A stretch of 64,000 bases of DNA from the NCBI GenBank assembly GCA_030526155.1, contig JAUNDI010000001.1, positions 62,001-126,000 of the forward strand, given 5' to 3'. The stretch's first letter is position 1. Every line of letters starts with the position of its first letter. The notes beneath the pieces were generated by a model that was given only the letters and a program-made list of their open reading frames with translations, ran no database searches and was not told the DNA's origin. This document shows positions 1-10,395 of this stretch, piece by piece. Both the position numbers and the translations under genes were made by a program. Origin of the DNA: Bacteroidia bacterium (GTDB taxonomy: Bacteria; Bacteroidota; Bacteroidia; Bacteroidales; Marinilabiliaceae).

Positions 1-1605
1 ATAGAGTTTGATGAAGGCATGTCTGTCATTACTGGTGAAACAGGTGCTGGTAAGTCTATTATGCTTGGGGCATTAGGACTTCTGCTTGGTGGGCGTGCTG
101 ATGTACAAGTATTGCAGAATAAAGAGCAGAAGTGTATAGTAGAGGCGACATTTGATATTGAGAAGTATGGGCTAGAGTCGATATTTGCCGATGAGGATGT
201 AGATTATGACAATCAGACCATAATAAGACGAGAGATATTACCAAATGGCAAGTCTAGAGCGTTTGTGAACGACCAGCCGGTGAATGTCTCTTTCTTGAAG
301 CAATTAGGCGTAAAGCTTATTGATATACATTCCCAACATCAGAATTTGCTGTTGTCTGATGACTCCTTCCATTTGAATATAGTAGATACTGTAGCAGACA
401 GCGCCAAGGAGCTAGCAGAGTATCGTGTTATATATAAAGATTATACCTCGCTACTTGCTCAAGAGAAGAGTATGGTAGAGGATAATGAGAGGATGCAACG
501 AGACCTTGATTATCTGCAATTCCAACTCAATGAGCTGACAGAGTTGAAGCTAGTCGCCGATGAGGATGTAGAGCTCGAGAAAGAGCAAGAGCGACTTGCT
601 AATGCGGAGGATATAAGGGTACAGTTGTCTGAGTCTATTGGCCTATTAGAGGGTGCTGATATGGCTGTTATCCCATCATTGAAGCAGTTGTATAGTTTAA
701 TAGGTAAAATAGACAGATTCTTACCACAAGATACCAATGCGTGCCAGAGAATAGAGTCGGCACGAATAGATATAGAGGATCTATTGAGGACATTTACCTC
801 TTCATTAGAGGCATTGGATGTAGATCCACAGAGATTGGAGTATGTAGATTCTCGACTTAACTCAATATACGCATTAGAGAAGAAGCATAGGGTAGAGAGT
901 GTAAATGAGTTGATAGCCTTGAGAGATGACTTAGCGAAGAGAGTTGGATTGATTACCAACTTTGATGAGCAGCTAGAAGAGCTAAGAGGAGCTATAGCAG
1001 AGAAGAGGGTAGAGCTACAGAAGGTAGCAGATATATTGAGCGACAAGAGGCAGTCTGTATTCACTCAGATTAGGGAGTATGTAGAGGCTCATTTGCATGA
1101 TATGGGGATGAAGAATGCTGTATTTACCATTGGTCATAAGCGTTCGGATACATTCCTCAATACAGGAAATGATGAGTTGAGATTTCTATTTGCTGCTAAT
1201 CTTGGCGGCACACCTACGGATATATCGAAGGTGGCTAGTGGCGGTGAGATGTCGCGTGTGATGCTCAGTATAAAGTCTCTATTGAGTAAGAGTAAGCAGT
1301 TACCAACAATAATCTTTGATGAGATAGATACAGGTGTATCTGGTGATGTTGCCGACAAGATGGGAAGGATAATGACCCAAATGTCGGAGAATATGCAAGT
1401 AATAGCCATTACTCATCTTCCACAGGTTGCTGCAAAGGGTAATAAGCATTACCAAGTATATAAGGAGGATACTGCAGAGGCTACAATATCACACATTCGT
1501 ATGTTATCAGATGAGGATAGGGTAGTAGAGATAGCTAAGATGCTAAGTGGTTCGCATATCTCGGATGCAGCTATTCAAAATGCTAAGGAGCTGATGGGGG
1601 CATGA
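1..1605 (+). CDS. recN: DNA repair protein RecN, 5'-truncated by window edge
   Basis: SMC-like ATPase acting in double-strand break repair in the cytoplasm. The reading frame is open from base 1, so the true start lies outside the window. About 534 residues are present and roughly 20 N-terminal residues are missing compared with the usual 550 or so. The Walker A motif GETGAGKS follows the first visible Met at 19. Long charged coiled-coil segments fill the middle, and the ABC signature VASGGEMSRVML and Walker B IIFDEIDTGVSG lie near the C terminus, followed by the H-loop ITHLPQVA. The stop overlaps the start of the next gene (ATGA), so the two are probably translationally coupled. Confidence 0.97.
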   Translation: MEFDEGMSVITGETGAGKSIMLGALGLLLGGRADVQVLQNKEQKCIVEATFDIEKYGLESIFADEDVDYDNQTIIRREILPNGKSRAFVNDQPVNVSFLKQLGVKLIDIHSQHQNLLLSDDSFHLNIVDTVADSAKELAEYRVIYKDYTSLLAQEKSMVEDNERMQRDLDYLQFQLNELTELKLVADEDVELEKEQERLANAEDIRVQLSESIGLLEGADMAVIPSLKQLYSLIGKIDRFLPQDTNACQRIESARIDIEDLLRTFTSSLEALDVDPQRLEYVDSRLNSIYALEKKHRVESVNELIALRDDLAKRVGLITNFDEQLEELRGAIAEKRVELQKVADILSDKRQSVFTQIREYVEAHLHDMGMKNAVFTIGHKRSDTFLNTGNDELRFLFAANLGGTPTDISKVASGGEMSRVMLSIKSLLSKSKQLPTIIFDEIDTGVSGDVADKMGRIMTQMSENMQVIAITHLPQVAAKGNKHYQVYKEDTAEATISHIRMLSDEDRVVEIAKMLSGSHISDAAIQNAKELMGA

Positions 1606-2378
1606 ATAAATCTGTAGTAATACTTGGGGCAGGTAATGTAGCTACGCACCTAGCGAAGATGTTTCAGCAGGGCGGTTTCGCTATAGAGTGTATATGGAGT
1701 AGGCATATTGATAATGCATTGTCGTTGGCTGATGAGGTAGATGCCTATGCCTATACTGATGATATAGCCTCGATACCTCCATTTGCCAAGTATTATATTA
1801 TTGCTACTACAGATAGTGCTATTGAGGTAATAGTACGTAGTATACCAAGTATCAACCCAGATGCTATATTGATGCATACCTCTGGCTCTACAGATATTAA
1901 GGTATTATCAAAGGTGGAGAGGTATGGGGTATTATATCCATGTCAATCGTTCAGTAAGGGTATAGCCTTTGACTATAATACTATTGAGTGGCTTATAGAG
2001 GGTAGTGATGCGATAACTCTGACAGAGATAGAGCAGTTGGCCAATATATTGCCACATAAGAGTGTGACGAAAGCTGATACTGTGCAACGAAGGACATTGC
2101 ATATGGCAGCTGTATGGGCAAGTAATTTTGCCAATAGAATGGTAGTAGAGGCTTATGGCATAATGGAGAGGGCAAATCTTGACCCACATTTGCTTGATAG
2201 CCTAGTACGCCAAACAATAGATAAAGCATTGTCGTCTGACCCTAGAGATGCGCAAACTGGTCCAGCTAGAAGAAAAGACCAAGGCATAATGAATATGCAC
2301 AAAGAGTTGCTAGTAGGCGAACCAGAACTAGCAACTCTATATGATATGATATCGAAGAGGATATCAGATAGCTATTAG
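1602..2378 (+). CDS. Rossmann-like and DUF2520 domain protein
   Basis: A 258-residue protein. The N terminus is a Rossmann nucleotide-binding fold with [11 protein letters not shown] at residues 9-19. It resembles ProC/F420-dependent NADP reductases. The C-terminal helical half matches the DUF2520 type, with the conserved YPCQSFSKG and a TGPARRKDQ segment. It is probably an NAD(P)-dependent oxidoreductase or an NAD(P)-binding regulator, but the substrate is unknown. Its ATG overlaps the recN stop by 4 bases. It converges on mutS, and the two stop codons overlap (2375-2378), leaving no room for a separate terminator. Confidence 0.85.
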   Translation: MNKSVVILGAGNVATHLAKMFQQGGFAIECIWSRHIDNALSLADEVDAYAYTDDIASIPPFAKYYIIATTDSAIEVIVRSIPSINPDAILMHTSGSTDIKVLSKVERYGVLYPCQSFSKGIAFDYNTIEWLIEGSDAITLTEIEQLANILPHKSVTKADTVQRRTLHMAAVWASNFANRMVVEAYGIMERANLDPHLLDSLVRQTIDKALSSDPRDAQTGPARRKDQGIMNMHKELLVGEPELATLYDMISKRISDSY

Positions 2379-5020
2379 CGAATACCGCAAGCCTTTTTTA
2401 TTTCGTTTAGTTTGTTGAGAGCCTCTATTGGTGTAAGATTATTGATATCTATACCAACTATCTCGTCGCGTACCTGCTTGAGTACAGGGTCGTCCAATTG
2501 GAATATGCTCATTTGATATCCCGAAGCAAATCTACTTAGTGGGTCAGCCTTAACGTGCACTGATGGTCCGTCTGTATTCTTTTCGGATGTAGTGCTATCT
2601 CGTTGAGCCTCTAGTTGGCGGAGAACCTCTTCGGCGCGTTCTACGACAGCCTTAGGCATACCAGCTAGTCGGGCCACATGGATACCGAAAGAGTGTGCTG
2701 AGCCACCAGGCATAAGCTTACGCATGAAGATAACCTTGCCATTGACCTCTTTTACTGCTACGTTGAAATTCTTGATGCGGTCGAATTGAGTCTCCATATC
2801 ATTTAGCTCATGATAGTGAGTTGCGAAGAGAGTCTTCGCGCGAGCAGAAGGTACGTTATGGAGATACTCCACTATTGACCAGGCGAGAGAGATACCATCA
2901 TATGTTGATGTACCACGACCAAGTTCGTCGAATAGTACAAGGCTTTTAGGTGTAACGTTATTAAGGATATTAGCGGCCTCACTCATCTCCACCATAAATG
3001 TAGACTCACCTGCTGAGATGTTATCACTTGCGCCTACACGAGTGAATATCTTATCAACGATACCAATCTCGGCCTTAGTAGCAGGGACGAATGAGCCTAT
3101 TTGAGCCATTAAGACTATGAGTGCAGTCTGACGTAGTAGGGCACTTTTACCTGCCATATTAGGACCAGTAATGATGACTATCTGCTGTTCGCTAGTGTCT
3201 AGGTGTACGCTATTTGGAGTGTAGACACTTCCCTCTGGGAGAAGTTTTTCGATAACGGGATGTCGACCATCTGTAATATCGAGGATATCGCTATCAGACA
3301 TCTCTGGCTTGCAGTAGTTGTGCTCCTTCGCTTGAATAGCGAAAGCGTGGAGAACATCAAGCTCTGATAGAATAGCTGCATTCTGTTGGATAGCAGAGAT
3401 GAACTCTTGAAGATCAGAGACGAGTTTATTATATATGTCAGTCTCGATAGTAAGCATACGCTCCTCGGCTGTGAGTATCTTATCCTCGTACTCCTTAAGC
3501 TCTGGGGTAATAAAACGCTCTGCGTTTGCGAGAGTCTGCTTACGAATCCAATCTGCTGGTACTTTATCCTTATGGGTATTACGCACCTCTATATAATAGC
3601 CGAATACATTATTGAACGATATTTTGAGGCTAGAGATGTTGCTCTCCTCAGAGAGACGCTGTTGCATCTCGTTAAGATAAGCCTTGCTATGAGAAGATAG
3701 TTGGCGTAGGTCGTCTAGCTCAGCATTTATTCCATCTGCGATGACGCCACCCTTAGTTATTGAGACATTAGGTTCGGGCAGTATCTCACGTTTTATACGA
3801 TCTCGCATTTGAGAGCACCCATTTAAGCGTTCTGATAGGGAGACGATATGACGAGTTAGTTCGCTATCGGTTATAGTATCTAGATGACCCTTTAATACCT
3901 TTATGGCTTCGAATGATCTCTGTAGCTGTACTAGTTCGCGAGGATTTACTCGCCCGGTTGCTATCTTAGATACCAAGCGTTCGAGATCACCTACGATATG
4001 GAGTGCTGTGGTAATCTCCTCTGATAACTCATCCTTTGAGATTAGTACCTCCACAGCATTATGTCGGTTTGTGATGCTATTCTTATCCTTTAGAGGCATA
4101 GCAACCCAACGTTTGAGCATACGTGAGCCCATCGGAGTTATGCTACGGTCTATGACATCGGTAAGGGATGTCATGCCATCTACGCCAGAAGCAAAGAGTT
4201 CAAGGTTACGGATAGAGAACTTATCCAACCACACATAGCTATCCGCCTCGATACGATTGATACGTTGGATATGGTTTACTCTGTCGTGCTGAGTAACATC
4301 GAGGTAGTGCATGATGGCACCAGCGGCTGTAATGCCCTGCGTCATATTATCCACACCAAAGCCCTTGAGAGAGTGGGTTTGGAAATGTTTTAGGAGGCGC
4401 TCTTTAGCAGCATCGGGTTGGAAAGCCCAATCGTCGAATGCATAAGTGACTAGTTTAGTGCCGAATATATCTGTGAATTGTTGTCTACGTCCCTTCTCAA
4501 AGAGTACCTCTTTAGGTTTGAAAGAGGCCATAAGGCGGTCTAGATAATCAGCAGAACCCTGAGCGACGAGGAATTCGCCGGTAGATATATCTAGGAAAGA
4601 TATGCCATAAGTATTAGGTTGGCGGAGATCGACCGCAGCAAGGAAGTTATTCTCCTTATTGACCAATACGCCATCAGATATTGCTACGCCAGGGGTAACG
4701 AGTTCGGTAATGCCGCGTTTGACTAGCCCTTTGACAAGTTTTGGGTCTTCAAGTTGCTCGCATATAGCGACGCGTAGACCAGCGTGGACAAGTTTAGGGA
4801 GATAAGTATCTATAGCATGATAAGGCACACCTGCTAGCTCTGCACCAGCACGGCGGGTAAGGGTAATACCAAGAACCTCTGATGCCTTTATAGCGTCTTC
4901 GGAGAAGGTCTCATAGAAATCTCCTACGCGGAAAAGTAATATAGCATCTGGGTGTTTGGCTTTTATTGCATAATATTGACGCATCAAGGGCGTCTGAGAA
5001 GAATCTGTCTCCTTTGCCAT
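2375..5020 (-). CDS. mutS: DNA mismatch repair protein MutS
   Basis: Mismatch-recognition ATPase of 881 residues, full length for MutS1. The N-terminal mismatch-binding domain carries GDFYETF, which contains the Phe-x-Glu that inserts at the mismatch. The P-loop GPNMAGKS is at about residue 619, Walker [14 protein letters not shown] at about 697, and the FATHYHEL switch region follows. The C terminus ends in a short helical tail. Only 26 bases separate it from holA upstream, with no visible promoter, so it is probably expressed as the last gene of the amn-holA-mutS run. Confidence 0.98.
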   Translation of the reverse strand: MAKETDSSQTPLMRQYYAIKAKHPDAILLFRVGDFYETFSEDAIKASEVLGITLTRRAGAELAGVPYHAIDTYLPKLVHAGLRVAICEQLEDPKLVKGLVKRGITELVTPGVAISDGVLVNKENNFLAAVDLRQPNTYGISFLDISTGEFLVAQGSADYLDRLMASFKPKEVLFEKGRRQQFTDIFGTKLVTYAFDDWAFQPDAAKERLLKHFQTHSLKGFGVDNMTQGITAAGAIMHYLDVTQHDRVNHIQRINRIEADSYVWLDKFSIRNLELFASGVDGMTSLTDVIDRSITPMGSRMLKRWVAMPLKDKNSITNRHNAVEVLISKDELSEEITTALHIVGDLERLVSKIATGRVNPRELVQLQRSFEAIKVLKGHLDTITDSELTRHIVSLSERLNGCSQMRDRIKREILPEPNVSITKGGVIADGINAELDDLRQLSSHSKAYLNEMQQRLSEESNISSLKISFNNVFGYYIEVRNTHKDKVPADWIRKQTLANAERFITPELKEYEDKILTAEERMLTIETDIYNKLVSDLQEFISAIQQNAAILSELDVLHAFAIQAKEHNYCKPEMSDSDILDITDGRHPVIEKLLPEGSVYTPNSVHLDTSEQQIVIITGPNMAGKSALLRQTALIVLMAQIGSFVPATKAEIGIVDKIFTRVGASDNISAGESTFMVEMSEAANILNNVTPKSLVLFDELGRGTSTYDGISLAWSIVEYLHNVPSARAKTLFATHYHELNDMETQFDRIKNFNVAVKEVNGKVIFMRKLMPGGSAHSFGIHVARLAGMPKAVVERAEEVLRQLEAQRDSTTSEKNTDGPSVHVKADPLSRFASGYQMSIFQLDDPVLKQVRDEIVGIDINNLTPIEALNKLNEIKKACGIR

Positions 5021-5046
5021 ATGTGTAATGTGGAACTATTATTCTT

Positions 5047-6096
5047 TTAGCAATTCATAATTCTGAATACGAGCTCACGAAGGAGTTCTCCAGAAGATAG
5101 TGCGGGGTAGTCGAGCCCCTTACTACGCATATCGTATTTTTCTAGCATCAGCAGAATATTATAACACTGCAAAGCATTGTAATAGTTTGCTGCTTGAGAT
5201 ACATTGTTTTTCAATGACCATTCTGACTTCTCCCCGACGGCACGTAGGATCTCTTGCATAGGGAGGTTCTTACAATAGTGATATGTAAGAATTTTGCGGA
5301 ATGCGGGGTAAAGGTTAGCAATAATAGGGATGATATTATGCTGTTTTTCGTTTTGTGAGAAAACCTTGACGATGCGGTTGACCTTCTCTACATTTCGAGA
5401 TAGGATAGCGTTACGGAATTCAAATATATTGTACTCCTTAGATAGACCGATATTTGCTTGAACGAGGTCGGCAGTAATATGAGTCAGATTTCCGCCTGCA
5501 GAAACCTTTAGTTTCTCTACTGAGGATACGATGGTAGAGATATCTATACCTACGAACTCTGCTAGCATTTCTGCGGCATTGGCATCGATGGAGATATGTT
5601 GAGAGGCTACATAGTTATTTATCCATGCGACTACTTGGTTTTCGTATATACGTTTTGACTCTAGAACTACGCCGCCCACCTTCTGAACAGCTGTTGCTAG
5701 TTTAGTTAGGCGAGCGGGAGCTTTATCCTCGGCCAATTTGTAACAGATGACTAGGATGGTAGTCTCTTGCATTACTTTGGGATTACAATATGGGATAAAG
5801 CCATCTATTGTATCATTGGTGGTCTTCTCCATCTCTTGAGCCTCGCGTAGCATGACTAGCTTTTTGTCGCCCATAGGGTACATACCAGCCTCGTGTATTA
5901 CCCTTTCAAGAGTTGCATCTTGGCCATATATTATTGACTGGTTCCATGCCTTCATATCTTCGGGTATAGCTACCTGCTCTATTTTAGAGGCTATGGAGTC
6001 GATAAAGTATGGCTCTGTACCATATAAAAGATATATCGGACTAAACTTATTAGCCGATATATCCTTCATTATATTTTCGTATGTAGCTGCCGCCAT
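5047..6096 (-). CDS. holA: DNA polymerase III subunit delta
   Basis: Clamp-loader delta subunit, 349 residues, which opens the beta ring so it can be loaded on primed DNA. The protein begins with the delta-type segment SPIYLLYGTEPYFIDSIASK. It is a divergent AAA+ fold without a working Walker A motif, as is normal for delta. The C-terminal helical collar is recognisable. The start lies 5 bases after the stop of the AMP nucleosidase gene, so the two are probably cotranscribed. Its ring partner DnaN is encoded at 41.2 kb in the same window. Confidence 0.9.
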   Translation of the reverse strand: MAAATYENIMKDISANKFSPIYLLYGTEPYFIDSIASKIEQVAIPEDMKAWNQSIIYGQDATLERVIHEAGMYPMGDKKLVMLREAQEMEKTTNDTIDGFIPYCNPKVMQETTILVICYKLAEDKAPARLTKLATAVQKVGGVVLESKRIYENQVVAWINNYVASQHISIDANAAEMLAEFVGIDISTIVSSVEKLKVSAGGNLTHITADLVQANIGLSKEYNIFEFRNAILSRNVEKVNRIVKVFSQNEKQHNIIPIIANLYPAFRKILTYHYCKNLPMQEILRAVGEKSEWSLKNNVSQAANYYNALQCYNILLMLEKYDMRSKGLDYPALSSGELLRELVFRIMNC

Positions 6097-6101
6097 TTAG
6101 A

Positions 6102-6866
6102 TTACCACTTCAAATGCTTAACAGAGTGGCCCTCATTCATGATATCTGTGAGAGCCTCGATACCTATCTCGAGGTGTAACTCTGCGTAGTTGGCAGTCAC
6201 CTTTTTGTCGCTCGCTGCAGTCTTAACCCCCTCAGGAATCATAGGTTGGTCTGATACTAATAATAGGGCACCTACAGGTATCTCGTTGTGGAAACCTACA
6301 GCGAAGAGAGTGGCGGTCTCCATATCGATACCCATTGCACGGATAGACTCTAGGTATCTCTTGAAATTCTCATCATGCTCCCATACGCGGCGGTTGGTAG
6401 TATATACAGTACCAGTCCAGTAGTCGAGTTGGCGTTTACGTACTGCAGAAGATACTGCACGCTGGAGAGAGAACGCAGGGAGAGCTGGTACCTCTGGTGG
6501 AAAATAGTCGTTTGATGTACCCTCGCCACGTATACCTGCTAGAGGGAGGATGAAATCGCCCAACTCATTTTTCTTCTTAAGACCTCCACATTTACCAAGG
6601 AAGAGTACCGCTTTAGGATGTGCTGCAGAGAGAAGATCCATGATGGTAGCTGCATTAGCAGAGCCCATGCCGAAATTGATAATTATGACGTTGCCATTTG
6701 AGGCGTTAGGCATATTAGCTTGAAGTACCTCTACATTATGTTTCTTAGCAAACATCTCTACATAGTTTTGGAAGTTTGTAAGAAGTACATATTTAGGGAA
6801 GGTCTCTACTGGTCTGCCGGTGTATCTAGTGAGCCAATTGTGTACAATTTCTTCTTTGGTCTTCAT
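6102..6866 (-). CDS. amn: AMP nucleosidase (Bacteroidota type)
   Basis: Predicted to hydrolyse AMP to adenine and ribose 5-phosphate. The 254-residue protein is a nucleoside-phosphorylase fold (PNP/UDP family) of the short type found in Bacteroidota, lacking the N-terminal domain of the E. coli enzyme. Visible landmarks are NFGMGSANAATIMD (phosphate/ribose loop), LGKCGG, and GIDMETATLFAVG (substrate-binding Met-Glu). An in-frame GTG at 6872 would add two residues, but the ATG at 6866 is preferred. A clear promoter lies 27 bases upstream. It is probably first in an amn-holA-mutS transcript. Confidence 0.88.
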   Translation of the reverse strand: MKTKEEIVHNWLTRYTGRPVETFPKYVLLTNFQNYVEMFAKKHNVEVLQANMPNASNGNVIIINFGMGSANAATIMDLLSAAHPKAVLFLGKCGGLKKKNELGDFILPLAGIRGEGTSNDYFPPEVPALPAFSLQRAVSSAVRKRQLDYWTGTVYTTNRRVWEHDENFKRYLESIRAMGIDMETATLFAVGFHNEIPVGALLLVSDQPMIPEGVKTAASDKKVTANYAELHLEIGIEALTDIMNEGHSVKHLKW

Positions 6867-6892
6867 AAGCACTTAATAAGGTTGTATTTTGA

Positions 6893-6900
6893 CAAAGGTA
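6893..6900 (-). promoter_or_regulatory. -7 element TACCTTTG for amn
   Basis: Read on the minus strand the bases are TACCTTTG, an exact match to the Bacteroidota TAnnTTTG consensus. It is 27 nt before the amn ATG. No convincing -33 TTTG is seen at the usual spacing; an A/T-rich run lies immediately upstream. Confidence 0.7.
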
Positions 6901-6920
6901 CAAAAAAAAACTATTAAGTA

Positions 6921-8486
6921 CTATTTGATATCAATACGTCTTTGTTGTGATATTTGGATGTCTATGAGACTATCGTTGAGAGATACTATGCCATTAGGAT
7001 ACACTAAGAGAGTCCCCTTGTTCATCGTAATTTTTATATTATTACGAAGAGGGAGAATGGTGTGATTTGAGGCGCGTAGTTCTCTTTTTAGTCTATTGCA
7101 CTCTAGGGTAGAGTATTTTTCTGTGGTATCCATTAGGAAGTGTGTAAGAGAGTTATTTGAGGAGATTGTAATATTTGTGTTGTTGTATCTGCGCCATATA
7201 ATAACTCTATCGTTCTGACTAGATGTTGTGGGGATATCGAGATAGATGGTAGTGCATATATAAGAGATTAGACAGAGACAGAAAAGCCAGCCACAGATAT
7301 TGTAGTGGATGGTTTTTCTTGTGCCTATTATGGTAAAGAAGAGGATAATGCAAATTGTAAGTAGTACTATTTCGGGAGAAGAATAACCAGGAAGTGGAAT
7401 TGTGGCTAGGTGCCAGGATTGGGCATATTGAGTGTAGTGGTCCATACAAGACAATAGCATATTTGCTACATAGGCCATATGTTGAGCTATACAGTGAGGC
7501 ATTAAGATAGCTAGACAAGATAATATGAGAGTTGGCGTAAGTAAAGGGACTATTACTATGTTATTTACTGCGAAGAGGGTAGGAAATTGGTCATTGAACG
7601 AAAGTATAATTGGTGCAGTAGCAATTTGGCAGACACAAGATACCAAGCAGATACGCACAGCATACCTTACGATGCGAAAAGGTATGGTGGCAGAGATGCT
7701 ACTAATGAGGTTAGATGATTGAAGTAAGGCATAAACGGATATAAAGCTAAGCCATAAGCTATATGAGTAGATTAGCGTAGGGTCATATAGAAGTAAAGAG
7801 AATAAAGATATGTATACGGCATCGCGGCTCTCTATTCTGGCATTGATGATAGGTAAGATGACAGCGGCAGATATCATCAGAGAAGCGCGGCATACAGAGG
7901 GGGCGGCACCTGTGAGAAATGCGTATCCCCATATTAAGGCGACAGACAATAGCTTTACCCAGTTTTTATTATAGAGACCTAGCAAGGCAAAGAGGTATTT
8001 GATAGCAAGAAATATGAGAGCCACGTGCATACCGCTAACAACAAGGATATGCATGGTACCAGTTTTTCTAAAGGCATCGATTTGTGAAGCGTTTAGATGG
8101 TCTCTATTTCCTAATAGTATGGCATCTAGAAGAGCCATATTTTGCTCCTCTATTCCCTCAGAGAGAAGTATTGAAGATATGGTACATTGTATACTATCTG
8201 CATTAAGGCTGTACCCTTCTTGCTCGCAATTTTTTATTATATCCGATTCATTGGATCTGATATCAGCGAAGCATATTGCGAAAGAGAGAAGTACTAAGAG
8301 AGCAAAGAATCTGCATGTGCGATAGTCTAAAAGCAAGCGCTTTTTGCGGATATATAACAATCCAATAACAGATAGGAAGAGAGCAGATATACACCCCCAA
8401 TAGAAGATAGGAGATATAGGAGTATAGGATAACCCAATGTATACTCCTACGATAAAAGAGAGTAGGTATAGAATGAGTGGAGACAT
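6921..8486 (-). CDS. ComEC/Rec2-family membrane protein, reduced form
   Basis: Polytopic inner-membrane protein of 521 residues with the Competence domain of the ComEC DNA-uptake channel. The hallmark LVVSGMHVALIF follows LDAILLGNRDHL and FRKTGTMH at about residues 120-155. About three N-terminal membrane segments are followed almost directly by the Competence domain: the extracellular OB-fold segment normally found between them is reduced to some 40 residues. There is no metallo-beta-lactamase domain after the last helix, only about 95 residues without the HxHxDH signature. It follows DUF4294 with a 16-base gap. Family membership is clear; a working role in DNA uptake is unproven. Confidence 0.85.
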   Translation of the reverse strand: MSPLILYLLSFIVGVYIGLSYTPISPIFYWGCISALFLSVIGLLYIRKKRLLLDYRTCRFFALLVLLSFAICFADIRSNESDIIKNCEQEGYSLNADSIQCTISSILLSEGIEEQNMALLDAILLGNRDHLNASQIDAFRKTGTMHILVVSGMHVALIFLAIKYLFALLGLYNKNWVKLLSVALIWGYAFLTGAAPSVCRASLMISAAVILPIINARIESRDAVYISLFSLLLYDPTLIYSYSLWLSFISVYALLQSSNLISSISATIPFRIVRYAVRICLVSCVCQIATAPIILSFNDQFPTLFAVNNIVIVPLLTPTLILSCLAILMPHCIAQHMAYVANMLLSCMDHYTQYAQSWHLATIPLPGYSSPEIVLLTICIILFFTIIGTRKTIHYNICGWLFCLCLISYICTTIYLDIPTTSSQNDRVIIWRRYNNTNITISSNNSLTHFLMDTTEKYSTLECNRLKRELRASNHTILPLRNNIKITMNKGTLLVYPNGIVSLNDSLIDIQISQQRRIDIK

Positions 8487-8502
8487 GATGTTTGTAGTAT
8501 TG

Positions 8503-9093
8503 TTATATTAACCCTTCATCTATGAGTAGTATAATGTTTTCTATTTCGGCATCTTTGATTTCGGAGTCGTATTCACTTTTGAGGTTAGACCCGAATATAC
8601 GAGCGACTCCCTGCCATACGAATGCGGAGAATTTACCCTTGAGGGTACGAATAAGTTCGAAACTTGTACTACCTGTTTCGCGGTCGATAAGTTTTATGAG
8701 GATACGACCTTGAGTAATGGTAAGATGGCGAAGAGGCTGTTCGAACTTTTCGAATAGCTCCTTTTCTTTTTTCTTGAGGTAGGCCTTTTTTTCTTTTTCT
8801 GTAGAGAGTTCGGCCAGTCCTTCATTGATAATACTTATTTCGGCGGCACACATACGAGCGTATGGCAGTACCTTTTTAACATTTCGTACTAGGCGTGTAT
8901 ATCTTATTTGGGCTCTACGGTTTTTGAATTTATGACGAGCGAAGGCACGAACTTCATCTAGTACAACGCAAGGTATGGTATCGCCATCGATGACCTTAGC
9001 ACGCACAATATGCTGTTCGTCTGCTGATTGAGCATTTACAGAGCTGACGAAGATAAGGAGAAGACATAGAGTATAGAATATACGATTAAGCAA
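8503..9093 (-). CDS. DUF4294 domain-containing secreted protein
   Basis: A 196-residue protein with an N-terminal signal peptide (hydrophobic [14 protein letters not shown]) and a charged body typical of DUF4294, a family confined to Bacteroidota and of unknown function. The conserved stretch [13 protein letters not shown] follows the cleavage site. A stop codon lies just upstream in frame and there is no ATG before residue 80, so the start must be the TTG at 9093, which overlaps the nfo stop by 8 bases. That overlap and weak start codon suggest coupling to nfo translation. Confidence 0.82.
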   Translation of the reverse strand: MLNRIFYTLCLLLIFVSSVNAQSADEQHIVRAKVIDGDTIPCVVLDEVRAFARHKFKNRRAQIRYTRLVRNVKKVLPYARMCAAEISIINEGLAELSTEKEKKAYLKKKEKELFEKFEQPLRHLTITQGRILIKLIDRETGSTSFELIRTLKGKFSAFVWQGVARIFGSNLKSEYDSEIKDAEIENIILLIDEGLI

Positions 9094-9925
9094 AGCTCTT
9101 TAGTGTAGCTATTTCATCGGCCCAGATAGTATCATCAGGTGTTTCGAGAATAAGAGGGATGTTATCAGTACGCTTATCCTTGATAATACGTTTGAAAGCA
9201 TCCATGCCAATACAGCCTGTGCCCAAAGAGGCGTGGCGGTCGACATGAGAACCACAAGGCTTCATAGCATCATTTAGGTGCATACCACGTAGGTATTTGA
9301 GACCTATTTCGCGGTCGAACTCCTCCCAGAAAGCCTCATATCCAGCCTCGGAAGCTATATCATATCCAGCAGCGAAAGCGTGACAAGTATCTATGCATAC
9401 TCCGACACGGCTTTTATTATTTATACCCTTGATGATATGCCCTATTTGCCAGAGAGCGAATCCAAGATTTGTACCTTGTCCGGCTGTGTTTTCGATGACA
9501 GCCACGACATTATTAGTTTTAGCTATTGCTTCGTTAATGCCATTCGCGATACGGTCGAGGCATGCGGATACTTCGATACCCTTGAGGTGAGAACCAGGGT
9601 GGAAGTTGAGCAAATTGAGACCTAACTGTTCGCATCGGTGCATCTCCTCTGTAAAAGAGTCGATGCTTTTACGGACAGCCTCGTCGTCGGGATTTCCAAG
9701 ATTTATGAGATATGAATCGTGAGGGAGGATTTGGTCGGCGTTATACCCATTTACCTCGCACTCCTTCTTAAAAGAGAGAATCTCAGCCTCGGTAAGAGGT
9801 TTAGCCAACCATTGACGTTGGTTCTTAGTAAAGAGAGCGAATGCGGTAGCATCTATCTCCTTAGCATTGATAGGTGCATTATTTAATCCACCCGATGCGC
9901 TGACGTGAGCACCAATGTACTTCAT
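9086..9925 (-). CDS. nfo: Endonuclease IV (AP endonuclease)
   Basis: Cleaves DNA 5' to abasic sites in base-excision repair, using three zinc ions. All family landmarks are visible in its 279 residues: [10 protein letters not shown] at the start, [36 protein letters not shown], and [11 protein letters not shown], followed by LETP. The length is normal. It overlaps the DUF4294 gene by 8 bases and lies 22 bases downstream of the SPOR protein gene, so it sits in the middle of a minus-strand run. Confidence 0.97.
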   Translation of the reverse strand: MKYIGAHVSASGGLNNAPINAKEIDATAFALFTKNQRQWLAKPLTEAEILSFKKECEVNGYNADQILPHDSYLINLGNPDDEAVRKSIDSFTEEMHRCEQLGLNLLNFHPGSHLKGIEVSACLDRIANGINEAIAKTNNVVAVIENTAGQGTNLGFALWQIGHIIKGINNKSRVGVCIDTCHAFAAGYDIASEAGYEAFWEEFDREIGLKYLRGMHLNDAMKPCGSHVDRHASLGTGCIGMDAFKRIIKDKRTDNIPLILETPDDTIWADEIATLKSFA

Positions 9926-9947
9926 AGAGTTGACGTATTAGAAAGAA

Positions 9948-10388
9948 TTACTTAAAAGCGTTTTTATGAACCTCTTTATCCTTTACGGTATAGGCACCAG
10001 GGAATTTACGTTTTACGACCTCTAGTAGGGCCATAGCCTCACTACGCGAGCGGTAGTCGCCTATCTTTACTCTCCAGAAAGGTGCATCGTATCTTACTTG
10101 TACCTTTTCTCTTGGGAAGAGTTCGATGAACTTATCACGTATTTCGTGAGCCTCTTTTTTTGCAGAGACGCCCGAGCCGGAGAATATTTGGATGCGATAG
10201 CCCTCGAGAGATGTTTGGTTATAGTTAGACCTCTGGTTGATAGAGATAAGAGAGTCTAGCTTAGCCGAGCTATATGTCACCTCTACCGAGCTACGTTGAG
10301 CTTGCGCGAACATGCAGAATGTCAGCGCAAGCAGAGTCATTACAAATCTCATTAGCTTTATATCGTGTAAATATGTTTGAGTATTCAT
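9948..10388 (-). CDS. SPOR domain-containing exported protein
   Basis: A 146-residue protein with a signal peptide (VMTLLALTFCMFAQAQ) and a C-terminal SPOR domain at about residues 60-140 (GYRIQIFSGSG ... FWRVKIGDYRSRSEA). SPOR domains bind denuded septal peptidoglycan, so the protein probably acts in the periplasm at division sites. An internal ATG at 10352 would give a more compact signal peptide (MRFVMTLLAL) and is an alternative start. It lies 7 bases after the universal stress protein gene. Confidence 0.85.
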   Translation of the reverse strand: MNTQTYLHDIKLMRFVMTLLALTFCMFAQAQRSSVEVTYSSAKLDSLISINQRSNYNQTSLEGYRIQIFSGSGVSAKKEAHEIRDKFIELFPREKVQVRYDAPFWRVKIGDYRSRSEAMALLEVVKRKFPGAYTVKDKEVHKNAFK

Positions 10389-10395
10389 CGTGCTA

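Noticed and set aside
510..1064. A 184-codon open frame on the minus strand inside recN
   Set aside because: It is fully antisense to a well-conserved protein, and its translation is Ser/Ile-rich low-complexity without a domain.
2375..2378. Possible gene fusion or frameshift where the DUF2520 gene and mutS meet
   Set aside because: They are on opposite strands, each with a full-length product; only the stop codons overlap.
6102..6920. Loss of the ComEC metallo-beta-lactamase domain by frameshift into the downstream sequence
   Set aside because: The following sequence is a complete AMP nucleosidase gene with its own promoter; no lactamase motifs occur in any frame.
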